Origin: Micromonospora sp. WMMD1120
Lineage (GTDB): Bacteria > Actinomycetota > Actinomycetes > Mycobacteriales > Micromonosporaceae
DNA: 64,000 nt
Assembly: GCF_029626235.1 (NCBI RefSeq)
Contig: NZ_JARUBO010000005.1
Location: 2,326,501 to 2,390,500, forward strand
Reading direction: 5' to 3'
Below, piece by piece: positions 48,601 through 58,046 of the stretch (positions are counted from its first letter, which is position 1; the number at the start of each line of letters is the position of its first letter). The position numbers were made by a program, and so were the translations under genes. The notes under the pieces were generated by a model, which saw only the letters and a list, made by a program, of their open reading frames with translations, was not told where the DNA came from and searched no databases.

Positions 48601-49242
48601 GTGGGCGCGATCACCGGAACGTTCAAGGGATTCGGTGTCACCTTCTCGCACATGTTCAGGAAGGTCGTCACGACCGACTACCCGTTCAAGCCGCCGGTGT
48701 CGGCGCCGCGCTACCACGGGCGGCACATCCTCAACCGGCACCCGGACGGCCTGGAGAAGTGCATCGGCTGTGAGCTGTGCGCCTGGGCCTGCCCGGCGGA
48801 CGCGATCTACGTCGAGGGTGGCGACAACACCGACGAGCAGCGCTTCTCGCCGGGCGAGCGGTACGCCAGCATCTACCAGATCAACTACGCCCGGTGCATC
48901 TTCTGCGGGCTGTGCATCGAGGCCTGCCCGACCCGTTCGCTCACCATGAGCAACGAGTACGAGCTGGCCCGGGACAACCGGCAGGACCTGATCTTCACCA
49001 AGGAGCAGTTGCTCGCGCCGCTGCTCGAGGGCATGGATCAGCCGCCGCACCCGATGCTGCTGGGCAACAGCGAGAAGGACTACTACGTCGGCGCGCTGGA
49101 CAACCCGGGCACCTCCGCCGGTGCGGAGAAGTCCCCGATGGGCCCCGGCCGCTACCAGGTCGAGGAGCACCCCGGCGTGACGTTCCCGGGCGCCGAGCAG
49201 GCCGCCCAGCGCGTCGCGGCCGGCAAGGGAGAGGAAGCATGA
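48601..49242 (+). CDS. nuoI: NADH-quinone oxidoreductase subunit I
   Basis: 213 residues. Two [4Fe-4S] motifs bind N6a and N6b: [12 protein letters not shown] (about 59-70) and [12 protein letters not shown] (about 100-111). The C-terminal 60 residues are a Gly/Pro/Ala extension. It relays electrons from NuoG to NuoB. Confidence 0.96.
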   Translation: MGAITGTFKGFGVTFSHMFRKVVTTDYPFKPPVSAPRYHGRHILNRHPDGLEKCIGCELCAWACPADAIYVEGGDNTDEQRFSPGERYASIYQINYARCIFCGLCIEACPTRSLTMSNEYELARDNRQDLIFTKEQLLAPLLEGMDQPPHPMLLGNSEKDYYVGALDNPGTSAGAEKSPMGPGRYQVEEHPGVTFPGAEQAAQRVAAGKGEEA

Positions 49243-50009
49243 CCACGTCTACGGTGCTGGCCGCGGCGGGTGAGGTGTCCAGCGGCGAGCAGGTCACCTT
49301 CTGGATTCTCGGGCCGCTCGCGCTCATCGGCGCCATTGGCATGATCGCCGCCCGCAACGCGGTGCACTCCGCGCTCTGGCTGGTGCTCACCATGCTCTGC
49401 CTGGGCGTCTTCTACGTGCTCCAGGCCGGGCCGTTCATCGGCATGGTGCAGATCATCGTCTACACCGGCGCGATCATGATGCTCTTCCTGTTCGTCCTGA
49501 TGCTCGTCGGGAAGGACTCCACCGACTCGCTGATCGAGACCCTGCGCGGTCAGCGGGTCGCCGCGATCGTGCTGGGTCTGGGCTTCGCCGGCCTGGTCGG
49601 CGGGGCTCTCTACCGGGCCGTCGAGGGGACCACGGCGGTCGGCCTGGAGCAGGCCAACGCGGAGGGCAACGTCCAGGGCATCGCCCGACTGCTCTTCACC
49701 AAGTACGTCTTCGCGTTCGAGCTGACCTCCGCCCTGCTGATCACCGCGGCGGTCGGCGCCATGGTGCTCGCGCACATCGAGCGGCGTAAGCGCGACAAGG
49801 TCGACCAGCCGTCGACCATGCGGGCGCGCTTCGCGCCGGGCAACTACCCCGGCCCCAAGCCGGGTCCCGGTGTCTGGGCGACCTCGTCCTCGGTGGCCAC
49901 CCCGGCGCGACTGCCGGACGGTCGGCTCACCGACCAGAGCACGCCGGCCATCCTGCCGGTGCGGGAGTTGACCGCGCAGGAGACCACCCTGAAGGGGACG
50001 GACCGGTGA
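49239..50009 (+). CDS. nuoJ: NADH-quinone oxidoreductase subunit J
   Basis: 256 residues, five membrane helices with the [20 protein letters not shown] signature containing a pi-bulge region. A soluble tail of about 75 residues follows the last helix. ATG 49239 overlaps the nuoI stop. The stop is followed by a tandem repeat-derived bridge. Confidence 0.95.
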   Translation: MTTSTVLAAAGEVSSGEQVTFWILGPLALIGAIGMIAARNAVHSALWLVLTMLCLGVFYVLQAGPFIGMVQIIVYTGAIMMLFLFVLMLVGKDSTDSLIETLRGQRVAAIVLGLGFAGLVGGALYRAVEGTTAVGLEQANAEGNVQGIARLLFTKYVFAFELTSALLITAAVGAMVLAHIERRKRDKVDQPSTMRARFAPGNYPGPKPGPGVWATSSSVATPARLPDGRLTDQSTPAILPVRELTAQETTLKGTDR

Positions 50010-50115
50010 GCGCGAGGAGTGCAGCGAAGCGGAGCCCCGCAGTCGCGAACGAAAGGACAGCTTCGGTGAGCGCGAGGAGTGCAGCGAAGCGGAGCCCCGC
50101 AGTCGCGAACGAAAG
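50006..50115 (+). repeat. Tandem pair of the VSARSE-type repeat
   Basis: Units 50006-50056 and 50066-50116 are identical over about 50 bp: GTGAGCGCGAGGAGTG..., ending GCAGTCGCGAACGAAAGG, and repeat every 60 bp. Related copies occur at 40761 and 42139. Confidence 0.88.
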
Positions 50116-50131
50116 GCTGGCCCAGCGATGA
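50006..50131 (+). CDS. 41-codon bridging ORF between nuoJ and nuoK (two repeat copies)
   Basis: GTG 50006 overlaps the nuoJ stop, and TGA 50129-50131 overlaps ATG 50128 of nuoK. The peptide is two near-identical halves, [17 protein letters not shown] twice, because the DNA is a 60-bp tandem repeat. It ends with GAAAGG acting as SD for nuoK. Third case in one operon of a bridge fitting both edges. Confidence 0.5.
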   Translation: MSARSAAKRSPAVANERTASVSARSAAKRSPAVANERLAQR

Positions 50132-50427
50132 CACCCGACTACTACCTTGTGCTCGCCGCGGTGCTGTTCACCATCGGCGCCGCCGGGGTCCTCGTCCGGC
50201 GCAACGCGATCGTGCTGTTCATGTGCGTGGAGCTGATGCTCAACGCGGCCAACCTGACGCTCGTCACCTTCAGCCGGATCAACGGTGACCTGAACGGTCA
50301 GATCATGGCGTTCTTCGTGATGGTGGTGGCGGCGGCCGAGGTCGTGGTCGGGCTCGCGATCATCATGTCCATCTTCCGGACGCGGCGCTCGGCGAGCGTC
50401 GACGACGCCAACCTGCTCAAGTACTAA
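50128..50427 (+). CDS. nuoK: NADH-quinone oxidoreductase subunit K
   Basis: 99 residues, three membrane helices with [13 protein letters not shown] (helix-2 Glu) and [14 protein letters not shown] (helix-3 Glu), both needed for proton transfer. Standard length. nuoL follows after 11 bp. Confidence 0.96.
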   Translation: MTPDYYLVLAAVLFTIGAAGVLVRRNAIVLFMCVELMLNAANLTLVTFSRINGDLNGQIMAFFVMVVAAAEVVVGLAIIMSIFRTRRSASVDDANLLKY

Positions 50428-50438
50428 GGGGCACGCAA

Positions 50439-52364
50439 GTGGAAGAGACTGTGCAGTACGCCGGTGCCACGGGCTTGCTCGGCAGCGTCTGGCTGCTCGT
50501 GGCGATCCCGTTGGTCAGCGCGGCCATCCTGCTGCTGCTCGGCCGGCGGGCCGACCGCTGGGGGCACTGGTTGGGCGTCGCCGCCATCGGCGCCGCGTTC
50601 GTGCTCGGCCTGGCCTTCTTCTTCCAGCTGCGTGGCCTGGAGAACAAGTCGGTCGAGCTGAGCCTCTGGGACTTCATCGCGGTCGGCGACCTGCGCGTCG
50701 ACTTCGGCCTGCTGTTCGACCCGCTGGCCGCGGTCTTCGTGCTGCTGATCACCGGGGTGGGCTTCCTGATCCACCTGTACGCGGTGGAGTACATGGCGCA
50801 CGACGCCGGCCGCCGACGCTTCTTCGCGTACTTCAACCTGTTCGTCGCGGCGATGCTGCTGCTGGTGCTCGGCAACAACTACGTGATGCTCTACTTCGGC
50901 TGGGAGGGCGTCGGTCTGGCGTCGTACCTGCTGATCTCCTTCTGGTACGGCCGGCCGAGCGCGGCCACCGCCGGGAAGAAGGCGTTCCTGATGAACCGGG
51001 TCGGTGACGCCGGCCTGGCCATCGGCATCTTCATCATGTTCGCCACCCTGGGCACCACCCAGTACGACGAGGTGTTCAACGGCGTCGGCTCGCTGACCGG
51101 CGCGACGGTGCTGGTCCTCGGTCTGTTGCTGCTGCTCGGCGCGGCCGGCAAGTCCGGTCAGTTCCCGTTGCAGGCGTGGCTGCCGGACGCGATGGAGGGC
51201 CCGACCCCGGTGTCCGCGCTCATCCACGCGGCCACCATGGTCACCGCCGGCGTGTACCTGATCGCCCGGTCCAACCCGGTCTTCTCGGCGAACCACACGC
51301 TCCAGCTCGTGGTGGTCAGCGTCGGCGCGCTCACGCTGCTGATGGGCTGCGTCATCGGCGCGGCCAAGGACGACATCAAGCGGGTGCTCGCCTGGTCGAC
51401 GGTCAGCCAGATCGGCTACATGTTCCTCGGCGTCGGTCTCGGCGGCGGGGCGTACGCGCTGGCCATCGTGCACCTGCTGGCCCACGGCTTCTTCAAGGCC
51501 AACATGTTCCTCGGGGCCGGCTCGGTCATGCACGGGATGAAGGACCAGGTCGACATCCGCCGGTTCGGCGGGCTGTCGAAGCACATGAAGATCACCTGGT
51601 TGACCTTCATGATGGGCTGGCTGGCCATCATCGGCATGTTCCCGTTCTCCGGCTTCTTCTCCAAGGAGCCGATCATCGTGGCGGCGTTCGAGCGGGAGGA
51701 CTGGACCGCCTGGCTCTTCGGCGGGGCGGCGCTGCTCGGCGCCGGGCTGACCGCGTTCTACATGACGCGGCTGTTCGTGCTCACCTTCCACGGCCCGCAG
51801 CGGTGGACCGAGGACATCGAGCACCCGCACGAGTCGCCGAAGCTGATGACCATCCCGCTGATCCTCCTGGCGCTCGGCTCGATCGGTGCCGGTTTCCTGC
51901 TCTCCACGTCCGTCCCGGACTGGCTGACCGCCACCGCCGGGTTGGGCGGCGAGGCCGCCGAGCACGAGGCGGTCCTCTCGCACGCCGTGATCACCACGCT
52001 GTCGCTGCTGGTCACCGTGCTCGGCGCCGGGCTCGCCTGGTTCCTCTTCCGGGCCGGCACGGCGACCGTGGAGCAGCCGGCCGGGGTGCTGGTCACCGCC
52101 GCCCGGCGCAACCTCTACGCCGACGCGGTGAACGAGGCGGTCTTCGAGAAGCCCGGCATCTTCCTCACCCGGGCGCTGGTCTACCTCGACAACCGGGGCG
52201 TCGACGGGCTGGTGAACGGGCTCGCCGCCGGTGTCGGCGGTGGCTCCGGTCGCCTCCGGCGGATGCAGACCGGCTTCGTCCGCTCGTACGCCACCTCGAT
52301 CCTGGCCGGTGCGCTGCTGGTGATGGCGGCTTTCCTGGCGGTGCAGGCGGGGTGGTTGGCGTGA
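50439..52364 (+). CDS. nuoL: NADH-quinone oxidoreductase subunit L
   Basis: 641 residues from GTG 50439; antiporter-like subunit with about 16 helices. LGNNYVMLYFGWEGVGLASYLLI, FPLQAWLPDAMEGPTPVSALIHA and SLVRY-type lysine helix (AKDDIKRVLAWSTVSQIG) are seen. The end carries the lateral helix. It pumps protons at the distal end of the arm. Its stop overlaps a 22-codon bridge. Confidence 0.96.
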   Translation: MEETVQYAGATGLLGSVWLLVAIPLVSAAILLLLGRRADRWGHWLGVAAIGAAFVLGLAFFFQLRGLENKSVELSLWDFIAVGDLRVDFGLLFDPLAAVFVLLITGVGFLIHLYAVEYMAHDAGRRRFFAYFNLFVAAMLLLVLGNNYVMLYFGWEGVGLASYLLISFWYGRPSAATAGKKAFLMNRVGDAGLAIGIFIMFATLGTTQYDEVFNGVGSLTGATVLVLGLLLLLGAAGKSGQFPLQAWLPDAMEGPTPVSALIHAATMVTAGVYLIARSNPVFSANHTLQLVVVSVGALTLLMGCVIGAAKDDIKRVLAWSTVSQIGYMFLGVGLGGGAYALAIVHLLAHGFFKANMFLGAGSVMHGMKDQVDIRRFGGLSKHMKITWLTFMMGWLAIIGMFPFSGFFSKEPIIVAAFEREDWTAWLFGGAALLGAGLTAFYMTRLFVLTFHGPQRWTEDIEHPHESPKLMTIPLILLALGSIGAGFLLSTSVPDWLTATAGLGGEAAEHEAVLSHAVITTLSLLVTVLGAGLAWFLFRAGTATVEQPAGVLVTAARRNLYADAVNEAVFEKPGIFLTRALVYLDNRGVDGLVNGLAAGVGGGSGRLRRMQTGFVRSYATSILAGALLVMAAFLAVQAGWLA

Positions 52365-52429
52365 TCGACCTCAACACGCCCGCCCCCGCCGGCGGACCAC
52401 GCAGTGACGACGGAGGTAAGGCCGCATAA
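52361..52429 (+). CDS. 22-codon bridging ORF between nuoL and nuoM
   Basis: GTG 52361 overlaps the nuoL stop (GTGA), and TAA 52427-52429 overlaps ATG 52429 of nuoM (TAATG). It encodes VIDLNTPAPAGGPRSDDGG and three more residues, unrelated to the VSARSE repeat, with GGAGG inside as SD for nuoM. Start and end suit translational coupling. Confidence 0.45.
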   Translation: MIDLNTPAPAGGPRSDDGGKAA

Positions 52430-53964
52430 TGTCCAACTTCCCGTTCCTCTCGGTGCTCACCGTGGCGCCGCTGGTGGGCGCCCTGGTGGTGGCCCTCCTG
52501 CCGCGCCGCCGGCCGGAGCTGGCGAAGCAGGTGGCGTTCGCCTGGTCGCTGCTCGTGCTGGTGCTCTCGGTGGTGATGTGGGTCAGCTTCAAGACCGGCG
52601 GTGACCGGTTCCAGTTCCGCGAGTCGTACTCGTGGATCCCGAACTGGGGTGTCAACTTCACCTTCGCCGCGGACGGCATCGCGCTGGTGATGCTGATGCT
52701 GATCGCGGTGCTGGTCCCGCTGGTGATCCTGGCGTCCTGGCACGACGCGGAGTCGTCGAAGCGCTCGGTGCCCGTCTACTTCGCGCTGCTGCTGGTCCTC
52801 GAGTGCACGATGATCGGCGTCTTCGCCGCCGCCGACGTCTTCCTGTTCTACGTGTTCTTCGAGGTCATGCTGGTGCCGATGTACTTCCTCATCGGCAGCT
52901 ACGGTGGCCACCAGCGGCAGTACGCGGCGGTGAAGTTCTTCCTCTACTCGCTCGTCGGCGGTCTGTTCATGCTGGCCGCGGTGATCGGCCTCTGGGTGGT
53001 CGGTGGCAAGACCTTCGACTGGCAGGCGCTGTCGCAGGTCGACATCAGCACCGGAACCGAGCGGTGGCTGTTCCTCGGCTTCTTCCTCGCGTTCGCCATC
53101 AAGGCGCCGTTCTTCCCGTTCCACACCTGGCTGCCCGACGCCGGTGGCGCGGCGCCGGCGGGCGCCGCGGCGCTGCTCGTCGGTGTGCTGGACAAGGTCG
53201 GCACCTTCGGCATCCTGCGCTACTGCCTGCCGCTCTTCCCGGAGGCGTCGAAGTGGTTCGCGCCGTGGGCGCTGGCGCTGGGCGTGATCGGCATCATCTA
53301 CGCCGCGCTGCTGGCGGTCGGCCAGAACGACCTCAAGCGGCTGGTGTCGTACACCTCGATCGCGCACTTCGGCTTCATCGGGGTGGGCATCTTCGCGTTC
53401 ACCACCCAGGCCGGCACCGGCGCGGTGCTCTACATGCTCAACCACGGGCTGGCCACCGGTCTGCTCTTCCTGGTGGTGGGCATGCTGATCGCCCGGCGCG
53501 GCTCGGCACTGATCAGCGACTTCGGTGGTGCCGGCAAGCTGGTCCCGGTGCTCGCCGGGGTGCTGTTCTTCGCCGGTCTCGCCTCGCTCGCGCTACCCGG
53601 CACGGCGCCGTTCATCTCCGAGTTCCTGGTCCTGATCGGCACCTTCACAGTGAACAAGCCGGTCGCGGTCATCGCGACGCTCGGCATCATCCTGGCCGCC
53701 GCGTACGTGCTCTGGATGGTGCAGCGCACCACCCAGGGCACGCTCAACCCGGCGTTGACCGAGGTCGAGGGCATGCGTCGGGACCTCAACCTGCGCGAGA
53801 AGGTGGTGGTCGCCCCGCTGATCGCGCTGATCGTGCTGCTCGGGTTCTACCCCAAGCCGGTCACTGACGTGATCAACCCGGCCGTCCAGGCGACCATGGA
53901 GGACATCGGCAAGACCGACCCGGCCCCGTCCGTGGGGGGCACCGTCCAGGAGGCGGCAAAGTGA
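52429..53964 (+). CDS. nuoM: NADH-quinone oxidoreductase subunit M
   Basis: 511 residues, antiporter-like, about 14 helices. DVFLFYVFFEVMLVPMYFLIG (Glu), FHTWLPDA and GQNDLKRLVSYTSIAHFG (Lys) mark the proton path. The stop shares TGATG with nuoN. Confidence 0.96.
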   Translation: MSNFPFLSVLTVAPLVGALVVALLPRRRPELAKQVAFAWSLLVLVLSVVMWVSFKTGGDRFQFRESYSWIPNWGVNFTFAADGIALVMLMLIAVLVPLVILASWHDAESSKRSVPVYFALLLVLECTMIGVFAAADVFLFYVFFEVMLVPMYFLIGSYGGHQRQYAAVKFFLYSLVGGLFMLAAVIGLWVVGGKTFDWQALSQVDISTGTERWLFLGFFLAFAIKAPFFPFHTWLPDAGGAAPAGAAALLVGVLDKVGTFGILRYCLPLFPEASKWFAPWALALGVIGIIYAALLAVGQNDLKRLVSYTSIAHFGFIGVGIFAFTTQAGTGAVLYMLNHGLATGLLFLVVGMLIARRGSALISDFGGAGKLVPVLAGVLFFAGLASLALPGTAPFISEFLVLIGTFTVNKPVAVIATLGIILAAAYVLWMVQRTTQGTLNPALTEVEGMRRDLNLREKVVVAPLIALIVLLGFYPKPVTDVINPAVQATMEDIGKTDPAPSVGGTVQEAAK

Positions 53965-55514
53965 TGGAGTTCAAACTGCCGTCGATCGACTACGCGGCGA
54001 TCGCTCCGATCCTGATCATGCTGGGCGCCGCGTTGCTCGGCGTGCTGGTCGAGGCCCTGGTGCCCCGACGCGCACGGCACCTGGTCCAGTTGACCCTGGC
54101 GCTGCTCGCCGTGCTCGCGGCGCTGACCATGGTGGTCCTCAGCGCCGACGAGCGGATCATCACCGCTGGTCAGGCCCTCGCCGTGGACGGGCCGACGCTC
54201 TTCCTCCAGGGCGCGATCCTGGTGCTGGCCGCGATGGCGCTGCTGCTGATCGGTGACCGTACCGTCGAGCGGGGCGGGGCATTCGTCGCGCAGGCCGCGG
54301 TGACGGCCGAGTCGTCCGACGACCGGCGGCAGGCCGAGGGACGCAACGGGCTCACCGAGGTCTACCCGCTCACCACGTTCGCGATCGGCGGCATGCTGAT
54401 CTTCGTGGCGGCGAACGACCTGCTGACCATGTTCATCGCGCTGGAGGTGTTCTCCCTCCCGCTCTACCTGCTCTGCGCGCTGGCGCGTCGCCGCCGGCTG
54501 CTCAGCCAGGAGGCGGCGATGAAGTACTTCCTGCTCGGCGCGTACGCCTCGGCGTTCTTCCTGTTCGGCGTGGCCCTGATCTACGGCTTCACCGCCGGTG
54601 TCCCGGGTCGCTCGGCGGGCGTCGACTTCGCCACCATCCACGCCGCGGTGAGCGAGTCTCCGGCCAGCCCGGTGCTGCTCTTCGCGGGCATGGCGCTGCT
54701 CGCCATCGGCCTGCTCTTCAAGGCCGCGGCGGCGCCGTTCCACGTCTGGACGCCGGACGTCTACCAGGGCGCTCCGACGCCGGTCACCGGCTTCATGGCA
54801 GCCTGCACCAAGGTCGCCGCGTTCGGTGCCCTGCTGCGGGTCTTCCACGTCGCGTTCGCCGACGCCAACTGGGACTTCACCCCGGTCCTCGGCGCGGTGG
54901 CGGTGCTGACCATGCTGGTCGGCGCGGTCCTCGCGGTCACCCAGACGGACATCAAGCGGCTGCTCGCGTACTCCTCGATCGCCAACGCCGGTTACCTGCT
55001 GGTCGGTGTGTTGGCGCCGAGCCGGGACGGCCTCTCCGGCACGATGTTCTACCTGGTCGCGTACGGCTTCTCGGTGCTGGCCGCGTTCGCCGTGGTGACC
55101 CTGGTGCGCGACGCCGACGGGGAGGCCACCCACCTGTCCCGCTGGGCCGGGCTGGGCCGGCGCTCGCCGTTCTTCGCCGGGCTCTTCACGTTCATCCTGC
55201 TCGCCTTCGCCGGTATCCCGCTGACCAGCGGTTTCACCAGCAAGTTCGCCATCTTCGGGCCGGCCCTGGAGGGCGGCCAGGCGTGGCTGGTGATCGCCGG
55301 CGTGCTGACCAGCATGGTGCTCGCGTTCCCGTACCTGCGGGTCGTGGTGATGATGTGGCTCTCCGAGCCGGGTGAGTCCACCCCGACGGTCACCGTGCCC
55401 GGCGGGCTCACCTCCGCCGCGCTGATGATCGGCGTGCTGGCGACCCTGGTGCTCGGTGTGGCCCCGGACCCGCTGCTCGACCTCGCTACCGGAGCCGCCG
55501 AATTCGTTCGATGA
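53964..55514 (+). CDS. nuoN: NADH-quinone oxidoreductase subunit N
   Basis: 516 residues, antiporter-like, about 14 helices, with FIALEVFSLPLYLLCAL, FHVWTPDVYQGAPTPVTGFM and TDIKRLLAYSSIANAGY. ATG 53964 is chosen over the adjacent in-frame GTG 53961 because TGATG is the usual coupling form. Last gene of the operon; a strong terminator follows. Confidence 0.96.
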   Translation: MEFKLPSIDYAAIAPILIMLGAALLGVLVEALVPRRARHLVQLTLALLAVLAALTMVVLSADERIITAGQALAVDGPTLFLQGAILVLAAMALLLIGDRTVERGGAFVAQAAVTAESSDDRRQAEGRNGLTEVYPLTTFAIGGMLIFVAANDLLTMFIALEVFSLPLYLLCALARRRRLLSQEAAMKYFLLGAYASAFFLFGVALIYGFTAGVPGRSAGVDFATIHAAVSESPASPVLLFAGMALLAIGLLFKAAAAPFHVWTPDVYQGAPTPVTGFMAACTKVAAFGALLRVFHVAFADANWDFTPVLGAVAVLTMLVGAVLAVTQTDIKRLLAYSSIANAGYLLVGVLAPSRDGLSGTMFYLVAYGFSVLAAFAVVTLVRDADGEATHLSRWAGLGRRSPFFAGLFTFILLAFAGIPLTSGFTSKFAIFGPALEGGQAWLVIAGVLTSMVLAFPYLRVVVMMWLSEPGESTPTVTVPGGLTSAALMIGVLATLVLGVAPDPLLDLATGAAEFVR

Positions 55515-55529
55515 ACGAGGATTCGATCA

Positions 55530-55567
55530 CCGGGGGTCGGCGTGTGTTCACGCGCCGGCCCCCGGTG
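55530..55567 (+). terminator. nuo operon terminator
   Basis: CCGGGGGTCGGCGTG pairs with CACGCGCCGGCCCCCGG across a TGTT loop, with one bulge, starting 15 nt after the nuoN stop. Confidence 0.82.
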
Positions 55568-55604
55568 TGTATCCCCGCCCCGGAGCAGGTCGAACGGGTG
55601 TGGC

Positions 55605-56690
55605 ATGGTTGATAGCGTGGTGAATCCGGCAGGCGAGCGTTCAGGTGTCGCCGGCTCCGGCGGTCAGCGGGGTCGGGCGAGCACGAGTCAGTTCGGCGCG
55701 CTCGGCCTCAACTTCGACGAACCCCGGGTCGAGGCGTCCGTCCTGGGCCTGCTGGACGCTGTCGAGGTCGAGTTGCGGGCCAGCGTCTCCAGTGCCGACC
55801 CGTTCGTCAACGAGGCGGCCCGGCATCTCGTCGAGGCCGGTGGGAAGCGTCTGCGTCCGCTGCTGGTGGCGCTCGGCGCCCAGTTCGGCGACCCGACCGC
55901 CCCGAAGGTCGTCCCGGCCGCCGTGGTGATGGAACTCACCCACCTGGCCACCCTCTACCACGACGACGTGATGGACGAGGCCGCTGTCCGCCGGGGCGCG
56001 CAGAGCGCGAACTCGCGCTGGACCAACTCGGTAGCCATCCTGGTGGGCGACTACCTCTTCGCCCGTGCCGCGGACATCGCCGCCGACCTGGGCCCGGAGG
56101 CGGTCCGGCTGCAGGCGCGCACCTTCGCCCGGCTGGTGCACGGCCAGATCGCCGAGACGGTCGGACCGCGTGCCGAGGACGACCCGGTCGCTCACTACCT
56201 GCACGTGATCGGCGAGAAGACCGGCTCGCTGATCGCCACGTCGGTCCGGTTCGGCGGCCTGTTCGCCGGCGCCGCCCCGGAGCACGTGGAGGCCCTCGCC
56301 GGGTACGGCGAGACGATCGGCGTCGCGTTCCAGCTCTCCGACGACCTGCTGGACATCGCCTCCGAGTCGGTGCAGTCGGGCAAGACCCCCGGCACCGACC
56401 TGCGTGAGGGCGTCCCGACGCTGCCGGTGCTCTACGCCCTCGAGGCGGACGACTCCGACGCGTCCTCGGTGCGGCTGCGGGAGATCCTGGCGACCGGTCC
56501 GCTGACCGACGACGCGCTGCACAGCGAGGCGCTGGGGCTGCTCCGGGAGAGCCCGGCGCTCAAGCGGGCCCGGGAGACGGTGCGCGGTTACGCCGAGGAG
56601 GCCCGCGCGCAGCTCGCGCCGCTGCCGGTCGGGCCGGAGCGCAGCGCGCTCGAGTCGCTCTGCGACTACATGGCCGACCGCAACGGCTGA
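55605..56690 (+). CDS. Trans-polyprenyl diphosphate synthase
   Basis: 361 residues. Both aspartate-rich motifs are present: DDVMD (120-124) and DDLLD (246-250), with GGKRLRP and GEKTGSLIATS between. It condenses isopentenyl diphosphate on allylic primers; position after nuo and family type suggest the menaquinone side chain. ATG 55605 lacks an SD; GTG 55617 or 55620 are alternatives. TAGCGT at 55613 inside the start area would fit a -10 for a shorter form. Its 3' end overlaps the MFS gene by 25 bp. Confidence 0.92.
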   Translation: MVDSVVNPAGERSGVAGSGGQRGRASTSQFGALGLNFDEPRVEASVLGLLDAVEVELRASVSSADPFVNEAARHLVEAGGKRLRPLLVALGAQFGDPTAPKVVPAAVVMELTHLATLYHDDVMDEAAVRRGAQSANSRWTNSVAILVGDYLFARAADIAADLGPEAVRLQARTFARLVHGQIAETVGPRAEDDPVAHYLHVIGEKTGSLIATSVRFGGLFAGAAPEHVEALAGYGETIGVAFQLSDDLLDIASESVQSGKTPGTDLREGVPTLPVLYALEADDSDASSVRLREILATGPLTDDALHSEALGLLRESPALKRARETVRGYAEEARAQLAPLPVGPERSALESLCDYMADRNG

Positions 56691-57892
56691 TCCAGAGGCC
56701 GGGTCGCCGTCGAGGCCCGGGCGAGCAGTCCGCTGCCGACGAGCATGAGGGCGGCGGCGAGCAGCATCGCACCGGCGGCGACGCCCCACATGGTCGGGTA
56801 ACCGAGGTGCGCGGCGAGCGGGCCGAGGCTCAGCGGGCCGAGGCCGCCGCCCGCGTACACCCCGGTCTGGGTGATCGAGGTGGCGGCGGCCGGCGACTGC
56901 GGGTGCAGCCGGACCACCGCGAAGGTCATCAGGCCGGGCCACGCCCAGCCCAGGCCGAAGCCGAGCAGCACGCCGACCACCAGCGGCACCGGGCCGGTCA
57001 GCGCGAGCAGACCCAGCCCGGCCGCCCCGACGGCGAGCATCGCCGCGATGAGGGCGACGTGACCGCTGTCGCGGTGGTCGGCCAGCCAGCCGGCGCCGAC
57101 CCGACCCGCCACGCAGGTCGCGCTGCCCAGGGTGAGGGTGAGGCCGGCGAGACCGGGGGACAGGCCCCGGACCGCCGCGGAGTCGACCAGGAAGGTGCCC
57201 AGGGCGTTGGCCGCGGCCGCGGCGAACATCGCCGCCGCGCCGATCGCCACGAGCGCCGCGGTCGCCCGCCCGGCGCGGCTGACGCCGGCTCGCCGGGCGG
57301 GGCCCGGCAACGGCCGGGGTACGGCGGGCAGCGTGGTCACCGCGACCACGGCGGCGGCCACGAACGCCCAGCGCCAGCCGAGGGTGAGCGCGATGGTGGG
57401 CACCGCCGCCCCGGCGAAGAGCGTGGAGACCGGGATGGCGGCCTGCTTGACGCCGAACGAGAGCCCCTGCCGTCGGAGTGGCACGTGCTGGGCCAGCGCC
57501 GTGTTGCTGGCCAGTTGGCCGAGCGCGTTGGCCGCGGCGCTGAGCGCCAGCAGGCCGACCAGCACCGGGTACGACCGGGCGACAGCGGCGATGGCGAGCA
57601 TCGACCCGGCGGCCAGCAGGATGCCGCAGCGCGCCACCACCGCCGGCCCGTACCGCTCGACCAGCCGGCCGGAGGGCACCGAGGCCAGCGCGCTGACCCC
57701 GAAGTAGACGGACACGGCCAGACCCAGACCGGCCGGCGAGAAGTCGAGGTCCCGGCCCATCTGCACGGCGAGGCCGCCGAGCAGGAAGACGGGGAGCACG
57801 CAGGCGACGGTGGTGGCGACGGCGCCGGCGCTGGCCCGGATCGGGCGGGTTTCGGCGGCGGTCGGAGCGGGGGCGGTGGAGGAGTTGGTCAT
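56666..57892 (-). CDS. MFS transporter
   Basis: 408 residues, 12 predicted helices, with SVYFGVSALASVPSGRLVERYG as the 2-3 loop motif and a short central loop (PLPGPARRAGVSRAGR). It belongs to the CynX/NimT-like or YbfB-like permease group; the substrate is unknown. Convergent and overlapping with the polyprenyl synthase gene. It is divergent from the IclR gene, its likely regulator. Confidence 0.85.
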   Translation of the reverse strand: MTNSSTAPAPTAAETRPIRASAGAVATTVACVLPVFLLGGLAVQMGRDLDFSPAGLGLAVSVYFGVSALASVPSGRLVERYGPAVVARCGILLAAGSMLAIAAVARSYPVLVGLLALSAAANALGQLASNTALAQHVPLRRQGLSFGVKQAAIPVSTLFAGAAVPTIALTLGWRWAFVAAAVVAVTTLPAVPRPLPGPARRAGVSRAGRATAALVAIGAAAMFAAAAANALGTFLVDSAAVRGLSPGLAGLTLTLGSATCVAGRVGAGWLADHRDSGHVALIAAMLAVGAAGLGLLALTGPVPLVVGVLLGFGLGWAWPGLMTFAVVRLHPQSPAAATSITQTGVYAGGGLGPLSLGPLAAHLGYPTMWGVAAGAMLLAAALMLVGSGLLARASTATRPLDQPLRSAM

Positions 57893-57983
57893 CGTCCGGC
57901 AAACCTACGCGAGCCTCGTTCACCGCACGCCTGGTGACCGTCGGGCAACATGCTGTGGATGGTGATCTGGCATCCTCGACCCG

Positions 57984-58009
57984 AACAGGCATTTCGCACC
58001 GAGCCTGTT
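57984..58009. promoter_or_regulatory. Inverted repeat before the IclR gene
   Basis: AACAGGC (57984-57990) and GCCTGTT (58003-58009), 12 nt apart, in the divergent promoter of the IclR and MFS genes; TATGGT at 58015-58020 may be a -10. It could be the IclR operator. A TTTTT run after it also mimics a terminator, but no gene precedes it on that strand. Confidence 0.45.
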
Positions 58010-58046
58010 TTTCATATGGTGTAAGTCCACGGCGGCGGAGGTGGTT

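Noticed and set aside
47256..48671. 471-codon open frame antisense to nuoH
   Set aside because: His/Gln/Glu-rich shadow of membrane codons with no recognisable domain.
42139..50131. CRISPR-like array from the repeated nuo junction units
   Set aside because: Copies are kilobases apart or in a single tandem pair, with no spacers or cas genes.
57984..58014. Rho-independent terminator before the IclR gene
   Set aside because: Stem plus T-run looks right but no plus-strand gene lies upstream; an operator is more plausible.
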